From Larix sibirica (taxonomy: Eukaryota > Streptophyta > Pinopsida > Pinales > Pinaceae): a stretch of 16,100 bases of DNA. The DNA lies in the NCBI GenBank assembly GCA_004151065.3, contig NWUY0300003255.1, positions 49,445 to 65,544 on the forward strand. The letters run 5' to 3'. Made by a program: the position numbers and the translations under genes. A model generated the notes under the pieces. The model was not told the origin of the DNA. It did no database searches and worked only from the letters and a program-made list of their open reading frames with translations. Position 1 is the first letter of the stretch. The number at the start of each line of letters is the position of its first letter. Shown here piece after piece: positions 1-8,827 of the stretch.

Positions 1-37
1 CCAAGATCCAAAATCTAGGGATAATGGTTATTCATGG

Positions 38-164
38 ATTTTCGCGCCCCCACAACTGAGCAAAGCGCGAAAATATTGTAATTTTCGTGCCCCTATAGGC
101 ATGCAAAATGCGAAAATAAGGAATTTTCATGCCTTGCACCACTAGCAGGGTGTGAAAATATCTC
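38..164. repeat. Three tandem ~43-bp hairpin units, ATTTTCGCGC/GCGCGAAAAT (copy A)
   Basis: Motif ATTTTCGYGCC (+) starts at 38, 81 and 123, and its reverse complement GYGYGAAAAT starts at about 65, 109 and 150. This makes three consecutive inverted-repeat units of 42-43 bp. Unit 1 is a perfect 10-bp stem with a 17-base loop; units 2 and 3 keep 7-bp stems. TTTCGCGC also fits the published E2F/DP site consensus TTTSSCGC, but in methylated repeat DNA this may be chance. The near-identical A/B core begins inside unit 3, at base 139. Confidence 0.75.
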
Positions 165-365
165 TAGGAGGTCAATAAATGGGTTACATGAAGTGTTTTT
201 TCGACCTTTAAGTTGTTGGATTGGGTTCCAACGTGATGAATAAGGGCCCTAACACCCCTAGGAGGAAAAAAAATCATGTTTCTCATGATGATATGACATG
301 AAGAATCTCAATAGTACACATTGTGTCAATTTGAGGTATAACAAACAGTATGCCCATGTATGTAT

Positions 366-1190
366 GGGTCATCCCTTCTTATAGATTAGTATTCTCATCA
401 AGGTTAATCCCAAGGAAGGGTCAAAAAAATATTTCTAAAGCATATTATTTATGTCTAGGGTTATCCAAGGGAAGGGTCATCTATCCCTTCCCCAATGTTA
501 GTATTCTCATTGAGATAGAACTTAATGAAGGGGAAGCATGATTGATTCTTGGTTAAACATTTCTCTAACTTAGTATTCATGTCATGGGGAATATCAATGA
601 AGGATCAGGTGACCCTTCCTCAAGCATAGTATTCTCATTAAGAAGAAGCAAGGGGAAGGGTCATCCGACCCTTAGTTAAGCATAGCATTCCTGTTAAAGG
701 GGGGATTAGGGTAGGCTTGTTCGACCCTTCCTCAACCATAGTATTCTAATCTTGGGGGACTTCAAGAAAGGGTCAAGTAGTCCATCCTTAGGAATAATAT
801 TCATGTAAAAAGCGATCTTAATAAAGGGTCGATCAACCCTTCCTTAAGCTTAGTATTTTCATCAAATGGGAACTTGACGAAGCGAAAACTAACCCTTCCT
901 CAAGCATAGCATTATCATAAAGAGGAAGCACTTCGGGTTAGTCAAAACTTCTGGAAGCATAGTATTCTTGTTGTGGGGGAGCTTGATAAAAGATCAACCA
1001 ACCCTTCATTAAGAATAATATTGATGTCAAGATAGATCCCTAGGAATGGTTAGTTGACCTTCTGCAATCATTGATTTCGATTCTAGAGGTAGAATTTCCT
1101 CAATCATAGTATTGTCATCAAGGGGTCTCTCGGGGAAGGGTAGACATCTCTTCTTCAAGATTAGCATTGTTGTCAATATATAATACCCAA
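366..1190. repeat. 56-bp tandem array, ~15 degenerate units (copy A)
   Basis: The core word TAGTATTCTCATCAAGG recurs with near-exact spacing. Its anchors (TAGT or variant) lie at 387, 443, 499, 571, 627, 683, 739, 795, 851, 907, 960, 1016, about 1071, 1107 and 1162, so most steps are 55 or 56 bp. Exceptions are 72 (before 571), 53 (before 960) and 36 (before 1107). Each unit also carries TTCCTCAAGCATAG before the anchor, and many have a short inverted repeat at the unit junction, for example AAGGGTC-ATCC-GACCCTT near 656-673. Units are well diverged from each other yet indels are rare. The 63-codon open frame at 350-541 lies in this array and is not a credible gene. Confidence 0.88.
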
Positions 1191-1741
1191 TAAGGCAATT
1201 AATTAATATACCTAGACACATCGAATTTATCCTTATTTAAACATATAAATATTAATATCAATTGACTTGTTATTTCTTAATTCAACAATGAGGGAACTAA
1301 ATGTGAAATTTATACCTAAAATATTCAACGGAGTCAACTTACAATCCATGTTAATTTAGATCCAGTGAGCTCTAGTATTTCACTCTCACCATTACAACCA
1401 ATTTGTGGGGATAACCCTCCTCCAACCATTCTCTTAGATAAACAATTAAAATCCCCTGATACCTCAATTGATAACTATGCCAATGTTTATTCATTTTATT
1501 TCATAATCCTAAGCTCTAGGAACTTGTAAAGGCCAACATTTTCTCCAAACCCAATAGATTCCCTCGTCATCTCCTCAACCTCACTTAAATAGTTATTTTT
1601 CATATCCATCCGTGAAAAAATCCCCATTCATAAGATCCATTTGCCATCAAGTAATTAACTCCTATCTTTAATCATGCTTCTTTTATTGATCTTTTCCATT
1701 TATTTCATTTTAGTCATTTCTGTCCTTTCTTCCTTTATTTT
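1191..1741. other. Gene-free AT-rich stretch after the 56-bp array (A)
   Basis: No convincing coding frame, RNA gene or repeat is visible here. The sequence continues unbroken into the LTR-type edge at 1906. If that edge is real, this stretch would be the body of a minus-strand LTR. The equivalent stretch in copy B is 7348-7898 and looks identical. Confidence 0.5.
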
Positions 1742-1765
1742 ATAATAAATTAGTTAATTTATTAT
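1742..1765. repeat. 11-bp perfect palindrome, AT-rich (A)
   Basis: ATAATAAATTA and its exact reverse complement are separated by GT. They lie in a very AT-rich stretch (about 1735-1860) that could extrude or melt easily. The same palindrome is at 7899-7922 in copy B. It is next to the TATA-like word at 1773-1781. Confidence 0.7.
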
Positions 1766-1772
1766 TTCTCTA

Positions 1773-1906
1773 CTATTTATATCATAATATTATTTATTAG
1801 CATTATTATGATCATCATCATTATTACTTGTTTTTGTTAAATTTAAGACCAATTATTTATTTTCATCACCAAAATATAGGATTAATTCAAAATATGGGGC
1901 GTTACA
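1773..1906 (-). mobile_element. Possible Ty3/gypsy-type LTR start with TATA box (A)
   Basis: Read on the minus strand from 1906, the sequence begins TGTAACGCCCCATATTTTG. TGTAAC followed by CCCC is a common 5' end of plant Ty3/gypsy LTRs (family knowledge). About 125 bases downstream on the same strand is TATAAATAG (1781-1773), a good TATA box. I could not find the other LTR end: no TACAC-TG junction is seen to the left, where the bases 1907-1911 (TACAC) would predict a 5-bp target duplication. It may be a truncated solo LTR, or the resemblance may be chance. Confidence 0.35.
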
Positions 1907-2145
1907 TACACCCACTTCAAAGAAATTCTTTCCAAAGTTAATTTTAATTATGTTACATGATTTTAATTTATACCCATTTATGTTACATCACTTAATGTTT
2001 AACCAAGTGATTTTATTGTATTTCATTTACCATTATAGTTCTTCCTCATAATGCCATTTGGAACTCCACCAAATGAGTCACTTATGTGGTTCTTCACACA
2101 TTACATATGGCATCACAAAGGAACCAATTTATCTCTATGTCATCA

Positions 2146-2550
2146 TCACCCATACCATGAAATAAAGGAAATCATGTAGAAGTCTTTTTTAATGGCATTG
2201 CCATCATTCTCTCCTAGTAATTCAAAACCAACAAAAATATTTGATTTTCTAGCTATTGTACAATTGAATATACTCCTATAGTGACACTCATGGTTAACTG
2301 GAGAACAATGAGGACAGTAGCTAATGATTCCCATTAGCAATCACACTTATGATATTCAAAGGCATAGTAGCATATGCACTTTGATTGCTAATAAAAACAC
2401 ACTTGTTCTCTATACAAAAATGGTTAGTATATTTTGAAAAAAATCAAAAGATGTACTAGGAGGACATAAGATGGACTAACATCACTATCATGGCATGGAT
2501 TTACACAAGGATAGAATACTAAGTAGCACAAAATTGAATGCATAATCAAA
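2146..2550 (-). pseudogene. Decayed coding-like segment, Cys/His-rich (A)
   Basis: Minus-strand frames here read like protein although stops and frameshifts interrupt them. The 5' part contains YPCVNPCHDSDVSPSYVL. After a frame change TSFDFFQN is readable, and then an open 64-codon frame (2340-2146) runs from MGIISYCPHC through NHECHY and FNCTIA to SFISWYG. The same phrases occur in copy C as NPCHHSDLSPSYVL, TSFDFFQK, ECHYMNSFSCTIA and SFVSWCG. The shared spacing suggests an ancestral coding region, possibly of a transposable element. I do not recognise the family, and zinc binding is only a guess from the Cys and His residues. Confidence 0.35.
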
Positions 2551-2670
2551 TTCATATTCTTGATTCTACTCTTCCATCGCTCATGTCATGAATTATGATT
2601 CAACAAGATCATCTAACATATCTACACCTATGATATGAGTACCTACATCCCTTGCATTGTCATGCATTTA

Positions 2671-3011
2671 TCATCTCATCTTTTCACAAGTCATTTCCAA
2701 CTCTGTAAACTCTTGACTTCTCCACATCACCACAATTTCTCGATCTCCTCTTTCAGTGTTACCAAAGTTCCTTTATGTGCTTCTCTCATTCTTTTCAATG
2801 TCCCACATTTTAAATGCATCTCAATACCATACCTTCTTGTCAAAGACTCTTTCATGTTATGGATCTTTTCCATTTCTTCATACCAAGGTATTTTTGCAAG
2901 ATTTGCAAACTTTGTATGTCGCTTTAGTCATTCTCTTTTGATATTTGTTGCATTTACCATCATCAATCCTTCAAGTAGCTTATGACATTGAATCCACCTT
3001 TTAGGTCCTTC
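2671..3011 (-). pseudogene. Decayed coding-like segment, basic/charged (A)
   Basis: One minus-strand frame runs from EGPKRWIQCHKLLEGL (near 3011) through one stop to ANLAKIPWYEEMEKIHNMKE, RRYGIEMHLKCGTLKRMREA and EEIEKLW. A one-base shift then opens VMWRSQEFTELEMTCEKMR, ending at the stop at 2671. Copy C keeps EGPKRW, ANLAK, EEMEKI-NMKE, RRYG, KRMREA and VMWRSQEF. The run of Lys, Arg and Glu could be a helical or nucleic-acid-binding part of an ancient transposon protein, but this is inference. The overlapping plus-strand 116-codon frame (2635-2985) is Ser/Phe-rich and is the antisense shadow of this stretch. Confidence 0.35.
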
Positions 3012-3639
3012 TACCATTCCACCCCCCTACATAGGGCTTACACTTCAATATTAGTGGGGATAGGTAGGATATCCCATTCCACCATCAACATTTTTATCCA
3101 CAAATATATTTCTTCAATCAATATTCCAAGTTACCCCTCCTTGAAATCATCTAACAACTTGGTTAAACATTTATGACATTCCACTGCAAATTCCAAAGCA
3201 TAGCATTCCATAGAAACTTTACACCAAAACTTTACTTCTTAGGTCAACTTACAATCATACCACTATATATTTACCAAGTTCTTGGTGGTTCACTCATCTC
3301 TTGGATAGCGAATCAAGCATTAATGCTTATCTATGAGTCTTTCAATCCATTTGTGCGAGTTTACTAGGAATTCCACCCATAAGATCTCTTGTAACACTCT
3401 CACATCTTTAAATCTTGCAACATCTTCACCTACATATGCACTTTATTGGCACACAAACTCATGAATTATTTCTTCAAGGCAAATCTTGAATCTTAGCCTT
3501 CACAAGATTCTACTATATATGCATTATTGTGCATTTGTTGAAGTCCTAATAATGGAATCATGTTGTGAGGTCTATGACAGACACAGGGTCCACAAAAGGT
3601 GTCCACTAAAGGTTCATAGTATTCTTGTATGATAACTTA

Positions 3640-3888
3640 TTAAATATTCCACAGGTAGGAGATATCAATCGAGGTCATGTTTGATAGTTGTTGATTAAGT
3701 GATGTGCAAAGTATTAAATATTTAGTGGGGGTGCAGGATCCAATAGTTAACATTTGATCACATTCATTCAAGCCAACAAAACTTAATGCAACCATAGTAA
3801 AGGAAACAATGCACAAATCATCCATGTATGCCAAAAACACATAAACATGGGCATGTTCCACTATATTAACAAAATTACATCTCATCAC
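3640..3888 (-). pseudogene. Coding-like open frame, upstream part (A)
   Basis: An 82-codon open frame on the minus strand contains FTMVALSFVGLNECDQ, CTPTKY and ILCTSLNQQLSNM. Copy C keeps FTMVALNVVNLNECDY, YTPTKS and ILCTSLNQQLSNM (14811-15023), with an upstream stop. It contains AYMDDL, which resembles a reverse-transcriptase box. Copy C reads differently there and no other RT motif flanks it, so I treat the match as chance. The family is unknown. It lies on the same strand as, and upstream of, the other two coding-like segments. Confidence 0.3.
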
Positions 3889-4620
3889 AATGAGAGATTA
3901 TAGATCTACCATGCACATAACTAACACCAAAACATAATTCTCTCCTAATTAACTCAACATAATAGCATCACTAACCAACTAACTAAACCAACTAACTAGA
4001 ATATTTACATAGCAATCCTCATATATGTAGGCAATAGAGTCAATTATAAAAGTTTTCCAAATATACTAAGGAATCTACCAATTGTAACCCACTCATACAA
4101 AAGGGTTTTCACCTTTAGGAAAATATATTGAGGGAAAAGCGACTAGGTATAGAGGGTCTATACGGAGACTCCTTAGATTGTTCATATTAGGGATTTTGCA
4201 ATTATACATACTGAGGTTTCTATGGATTTATGTTTTCTATGGATTCATCTTCTATTGAACATTTCTTTGTGCTAGTACTTTGTCCAAACTAAACCAAAAT
4301 AACGTCGACATCAAGAATACATCATAGTAATAAATAATACCCACTGAAAATCAAACCTAAAGTACACAAGAAAGGCATCATAACTCTACAAATATACTTA
4401 GGGAACGAGTATCGCATTTTTAGGGATTTTGTGTAATCTTCATAATCATAGACAAGATGAATGTGACACCTTAGAGAGTAAAATTCATGGGAAGTGTGTT
4501 GAGAATGATCCTAAGTGGGATTATCTAGAGTAATATGTGAGGAAAAATGGGCCCTAAGTGAAATTCTACATGGTGCAGGAAAACTTACCAATGTGATACA
4601 AAAGTTTATACATTATTATA
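3889..4620. other. Conserved non-coding part of the unit (A)
   Basis: This stretch is shared by all three copies (B 10046-10777; C about 15030-15784) and holds no open frame of note. On the minus strand it includes the word series TTTTCCCTCAATATATTTTC and GGTGAAAACCC, which loosely resembles the U5-side sequence of plant LTRs. The resemblance is weak. Copy A has A at 4081 where B and C have G. Confidence 0.5.
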
Positions 4621-5050
4621 AACATATATGAATTGATAGATAACACTGGAAATTAAATGAAAAAACTCCACATTTCATATCTGGGAGTGACAACATCATC
4701 AACAACAAGAAACAATGCCAATATTAACAATTGAGTTCATTAATTATAGAAAAACTATTTTTAATAAGGATGACTTCGAGAGATAAGATCATCGTAAAAA
4801 CAAATTAATCGTACCTAAAATAACACTAACACTAACTTAAAATTAAATGAAATAAAGTATAATGATGGCAAATTGCTACAAGAAAAACAAAAACAATGCA
4901 AAAATATAAGGATTACAACATAGTGGGCAATCACTTATCTCTAGAACGGAGTGGGCAATCCCTTATCTCTTATCTCGAGACACTAATAGGCTTTCTTTTT
5001 TCATTATTTTTTGGAAACTTTGTAAGCCAACATAAAACCAATGGCTAGTC
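4621..5050. other. Gene-free AT-rich stretch, right of the A/C shared part
   Basis: There is no coding frame or RNA gene. The stretch belongs to the near-identical A/B core but is absent from copy C, whose homology stops at 4620. Apart from the 28-bp duplication I see only simple AT-rich sequence. Confidence 0.5.
4922..4977. repeat. 28-bp tandem duplication (A)
   Basis: AGTGGGCAATCACTTATCTC at 4922 is repeated as AGTGGGCAATCCCTTATCTC at 4950, giving two 28-bp units. The same pair is at 11079-11134 in copy B. Confidence 0.75.
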
Positions 5051-5440
5051 AACTTTGGGTGCATTCCCTTCCACACATAATTATGGTTAGTGGGAAGGAG
5101 TATGGCATTTGCATTATTTTTAAGTTAAATTTTAATTTTAATGCAAATAAAATAGTTTTTTAAATTTGTTACTTAATTTAATATTAACGATGAGTAAAAA
5201 TTAAGTTTATAATTAAAAAATAAATATACACACATTATTTGATGGATTTACTTGTGTTCAACTAAGTGTGTTGCATTCCACACATACTTATAGTCGGCGG
5301 AAATAAACATGTCAGTGGTTTTTCTTTTCAAACTTGTAAGTTAGAATAAGGATAATTTTAACTTAAAAGTAAATAAATAAAATACAAAACCATAGTAGTT
5401 TATTAATCAACTAATTTTTTATTTATATATGGATGAGTAG
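5051..5440. repeat. Degenerate ~207-bp internal duplication (A)
   Basis: TCAACTTTGGGTGCATTC (5051) followed by CCACACATAATTATGGTTAG resembles TCAACTAAGTGTGTTGCATT (5258) followed by CCACACATACTTATAGTCGG. Both halves then run through AT-rich sequence to GGATGAGTA-like words (near 5190 and 5428). This suggests an old tandem duplication. The copy B equivalent is about 11207-11596. Confidence 0.45.
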
Positions 5441-5710
5441 AGTTCAAATTTGACTTCCTACCTTTAAGGTGGTGAAATTTTTATATGACATTTTAATTTT
5501 AACATTGTCATTCATTTGAAATAATAATAGTTCGTTTTTCTTTGAAATAACATTTATAATAACTATAATAACATTGTCTCATATATTACAAAAAAGAAGT
5601 GTACAAAAATATAATTAAAAAACATAATAAACATAATGATTAAACCAAGCACACACATAATGACAAAGAAGGTTTACCATGGAAACCTTTAAATAGGCTT
5701 CTTCACAAGC

Positions 5711-5770
5711 AATACAATGGGCCATTACCATGGATCACCAAATACAATGGGCCCAAAAAACCATGCCTGA
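5711..5770. repeat. 30-bp tandem duplication in the A/B spacer
   Basis: AATACAATGGGCC at 5711 recurs at 5741, followed by diverged CCATTACC and CCAAAAAACC. This sits at the point where A and B stop being collinear. Confidence 0.65.
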
Positions 5771-5996
5771 GTCAAGATCAAAATTTCCATATTAGAAATA
5801 GAAATATAAAGAGAATATCTTCCATATGGAAAATATCAATCATTCTAAAAAATATAAACAGAATATATAACATTTAATTACTAATAACTAATTTGTTATA
5901 TTCTCTAACTAGTTATTAGTAATTAAATGTTATCTATATAGATGGGTCACCCCAAAAAACAATGATCCACTCAAATTTACCTAACAAGGGGAGACA
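5733..5996. other. ~264-bp segment present after copy A, absent after copy B
   Basis: Copy B reads CAATACAATG-T-ACCATGACAAAATC, while copy A reads CAATACAATGGGCCATT-ACCATG, then about 264 bp, then ACCATGACAAAATC. ACCATG thus flanks the extra block (5727-5732 and 5997-6002), as a target-site duplication or a deletion microhomology would. The block contains the 24-bp inverted repeat at 5867-5933. Its ends show no clear terminal inverted repeats, so insertion of a small element and deletion in B are both possible. Confidence 0.5.
5867..5933. repeat. Perfect 24-bp inverted repeat, 19-base loop
   Basis: The arm 5867-5890 (ATAACATTTAATTACTAATA then ACTA) is exactly reverse-complementary to 5910-5933. 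Three more pairs follow outward after one mismatch. It is AT-rich and would form a stable hairpin or cruciform. It could be the core of a MITE-like element in the segment absent from copy B. I see no gene to make it a terminator. Confidence 0.85.
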
Positions 5997-6028
5997 ACCA
6001 TGACAAAATCAAAATTTGCATATATGCA

Positions 6029-6047
6029 ATATATATATATATATATA
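6029..6047. repeat. (AT)n microsatellite
   Basis: This is an uninterrupted AT dinucleotide run of 19 bases in the spacer between copies A and B. Confidence 0.9.
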
Positions 6048-6061
6048 CTTGGATATACATA

Positions 6062-6150
6062 TTAATGACGTGTAAAAATAAAAATGCACTTCAAAATGAC
6101 GGGTGAAATTAAAATTCACACTTCATTAATGACGTTTAATTTTATGAAGT
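6062..6150. repeat. 32-bp tandem repeat, ~2.8 units
   Basis: Units begin TTAATGACG (6062), AAATGACGG (6094) and TTAATGACG (6126). The first two end in GCACTTCA or ACACTTCA exactly 32 bases apart. The third breaks off 15 bp before the N at 6165. The repeat directly abuts the start of copy B. Confidence 0.75.
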
Positions 6151-6164
6151 GGTCGTATTTTGAC

Positions 6165-6165
6165 N
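6165..6165. other. Ambiguous base (N) at the A/B junction
   Basis: A single undetermined base lies directly before the first base of copy B that aligns with copy A (6166 equals 9). Coincidence with the junction raises the question of whether the join is real or an assembly merge. Confidence 0.95.
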
Positions 6166-6194
6166 CAAAATCTAAGGAAAATGGCTATTCATGG

Positions 6195-6321
6195 ATTTTC
6201 GTGCCCTTGTAACTAAGAAATGCTTGAAAATGTTGTAATTTTCGTGCCCCAATAGGTATGCATAACGAAAAAATAAGGAATTTCCGCACCTTGCTCCACT
6301 AGCAGGGTGTGAAAATATCTC
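6195..6321. repeat. Three tandem ~43-bp hairpin units (copy B)
   Basis: This is the counterpart of A 38-164, with the same three units but eroded stems. Unit 1 is ATTTTCGTGCC with GCTTGAAAAT, unit 2 ends AACGAAAAAAT, and unit 3 pairs ATTTCCGCACC with GGTGTGAAAAT at 9 of 11 positions. Several differences from copy A are C to T or G to A changes at CpG sites, as expected from methylation decay. Confidence 0.65.
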
Positions 6322-6522
6322 TAGGAGGTCAATAAATGGGTTACATGAAGTGTTTTTTCGACCTTTAAGTTGTTGGATTGGGTTCCAACGTGATGAATAA
6401 GGGCCCTAACACCCCTAGGAGGAAAAAAAATCATGTTTCTCATGATGATATGACATGAAGAATCTCAATAGTACACATTGTGTCAATTTGAGGTATAACA
6501 AACAGTATGCCCATGTATGTAT

Positions 6523-7347
6523 GGGTCATCCCTTCTTATAGATTAGTATTCTCATCAAGGTTAATCCCAAGGAAGGGTCAAAAAAATATTTCTAAAGCAT
6601 ATTATTTATGTCTAGGGTTATCCAAGGGAAGGGTCATCTATCCCTTCCCCAATGTTAGTATTCTCATTGAGATAGAACTTAATGAAGGGGAAGCATGATT
6701 GATTCTTGGTTAAACATTTCTCTAACTTAGTATTCATGTCATGGGGAATATCAATGAAGGATCAGGTGACCCTTCCTCAAGCATAGTATTCTCATTAAGA
6801 AGAAGCAAGGGGAAGGGTCATCCGACCCTTAGTTAAGCATAGCATTCCTGTTAAAGGGGGGATTAGGGTAGGCTTGTTCGACCCTTCCTCAACCATAGTA
6901 TTCTAATCTTGGGGGACTTCAAGAAAGGGTCAAGTAGTCCATCCTTAGGAATAATATTCATGTAAAAAGCGATCTTAATAAAGGGTCGATCAACCCTTCC
7001 TTAAGCTTAGTATTTTCATCAAATGGGAACTTGACGAAGCGAAAACTAACCCTTCCTCAAGCATAGCATTATCATAAAGAGGAAGCACTTCGGGTTAGTC
7101 AAAACTTCTGGAAGCATAGTATTCTTGTTGTGGGGGAGCTTGATAAAAGATCAACCAACCCTTCATTAAGAATAATATTGATGTCAAGATAGATCCCTAG
7201 GAATGGTTAGTTGACCTTCTGCAATCATTGATTTCGATTCTAGAGGTAGAATTTCCTCAATCATAGTATTGTCATCAAGGGGTCTCTCGGGGAAGGGTAG
7301 ACATCTCTTCTTCAAGATTAGCATTGTTGTCAATATATAATACCCAA
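6523..7347. repeat. 56-bp tandem array, ~15 degenerate units (copy B)
   Basis: This matches the array of copy A at +6157 base for base as far as I can see. The same unit-length exceptions are present, so it was duplicated or converted as a block and did not expand independently. Confidence 0.87.
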
Positions 7348-7929
7348 TAAGGCAATTAATTAATATACCTAGACACATCGAATTTATCCTTATTTAAACA
7401 TATAAATATTAATATCAATTGACTTGTTATTTCTTAATTCAACAATGAGGGAACTAAATGTGAAATTTATACCTAAAATATTCAACGGAGTCAACTTACA
7501 ATCCATGTTAATTTAGATCCAGTGAGCTCTAGTATTTCACTCTCACCATTACAACCAATTTGTGGGGATAACCCTCCTCCAACCATTCTCTTAGATAAAC
7601 AATTAAAATCCCCTGATACCTCAATTGATAACTATGCCAATGTTTATTCATTTTATTTCATAATCCTAAGCTCTAGGAACTTGTAAAGGCCAACATTTTC
7701 TCCAAACCCAATAGATTCCCTCGTCATCTCCTCAACCTCACTTAAATAGTTATTTTTCATATCCATCCGTGAAAAAATCCCCATTCATAAGATCCATTTG
7801 CCATCAAGTAATTAACTCCTATCTTTAATCATGCTTCTTTTATTGATCTTTTCCATTTATTTCATTTTAGTCATTTCTGTCCTTTCTTCCTTTATTTTAT
7901 AATAAATTAGTTAATTTATTATTTCTCTA

Positions 7930-8063
7930 CTATTTATATCATAATATTATTTATTAGCATTATTATGATCATCATCATTATTACTTGTTTTTGTTAAATT
8001 TAAGACCAATTATTTATTTTCATCACCAAAATATAGGATTAATTCAAAATATGGGGCGTTACA
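7930..8063 (-). mobile_element. Possible LTR start with TATA box (B)
   Basis: This is the copy B counterpart of 1773-1906, with the same TGTAACGCCCC edge (minus strand, starting at 8063) and the same TATAAATAG. It has no independent support beyond copy A, because the two are products of the same duplication or conversion. Confidence 0.35.
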
Positions 8064-8302
8064 TACACCCACTTCAAAGAAATTCTTTCCAAAGTTAATT
8101 TTAATTATGTTACATGATTTTAATTTATACCCATTTATGTTACATCACTTAATGTTTAACCAAGTGATTTTATTGTATTTCATTTACCATTATAGTTCTT
8201 CCTCATAATGCCATTTGGAACTCCACCAAATGAGTCACTTATGTGGTTCTTCACACATTACATATGGCATCACAAAGGAACCAATTTATCTCTATGTCAT
8301 CA

Positions 8303-8707
8303 TCACCCATACCATGAAATAAAGGAAATCATGTAGAAGTCTTTTTTAATGGCATTGCCATCATTCTCTCCTAGTAATTCAAAACCAACAAAAATATTTG
8401 ATTTTCTAGCTATTGTACAATTGAATATACTCCTATAGTGACACTCATGGTTAACTGGAGAACAATGAGGACAGTAGCTAATGATTCCCATTAGCAATCA
8501 CACTTATGATATTCAAAGGCATAGTAGCATATGCACTTTGATTGCTAATAAAAACACACTTGTTCTCTATACAAAAATGGTTAGTATATTTTGAAAAAAA
8601 TCAAAAGATGTACTAGGAGGACATAAGATGGACTAACATCACTATCATGGCATGGATTTACACAAGGATAGAATACTAAGTAGCACAAAATTGAATGCAT
8701 AATCAAA
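8303..8707 (-). pseudogene. Decayed coding-like segment, Cys/His-rich (B)
   Basis: This is identical to 2146-2550 as far as I can see, including the stops and frameshifts, so the decay happened before A and B were made identical. Confidence 0.35.
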
Positions 8708-8827
8708 TTCATATTCTTGATTCTACTCTTCCATCGCTCATGTCATGAATTATGATTCAACAAGATCATCTAACATATCTACACCTATGATATGAGTACC
8801 TACATCCCTTGCATTGTCATGCATTTA

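Larger units (their letters stand above)
1..5719. repeat. Copy A of a ~6.16-kb tandem repeat unit
   Basis: This is the first of two head-to-tail copies; adding 6157 to a coordinate gives the equivalent base in copy B (6156 after a one-T deletion near 4993). From 139 to 5623 I see only three differences from copy B: C2741 versus T8898, A4081 versus G10238, and one T missing from B in the run at 4992-4994. Left of 139 about 28 of 132 bases differ, without indels. Right of 5623 differences appear every few bases, and collinearity breaks near 5719. The left end is cut by the window edge. The unit holds two hairpin-forming tandem arrays, an LTR-type edge and decayed minus-strand coding-like sequence, and no intact gene. 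It could be a complex satellite-like unit or a segmental duplication of nested transposon debris. Confidence 0.93.

Noticed and set aside
366-1190. CRISPR array
   Set aside because: There are no conserved repeats separated by unique spacers. The whole 56-bp unit is one degenerate repeat in eukaryotic-type DNA.
1773-1781. TATAAATAG as the promoter of a cellular gene
   Set aside because: No downstream open gene is present on the minus strand. It is only meaningful if the LTR edge at 1906 is real.
2635-2985. 116-codon plus-strand open frame (and 8792-9142; 105 codons at 13838-14155)
   Set aside because: The composition is Ser/Phe/His-rich with no domain. The opposite strand reads more like protein across copies, and a frame-changing difference separates the copies.
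3640-3888. AYMDDL in the minus-strand frame as a reverse-transcriptase active site
   Set aside because: No other RT motif flanks it in the right order, and copy C reads VFVT, a stop and MVDVFVF there. The box is not conserved, so it is probably chance.
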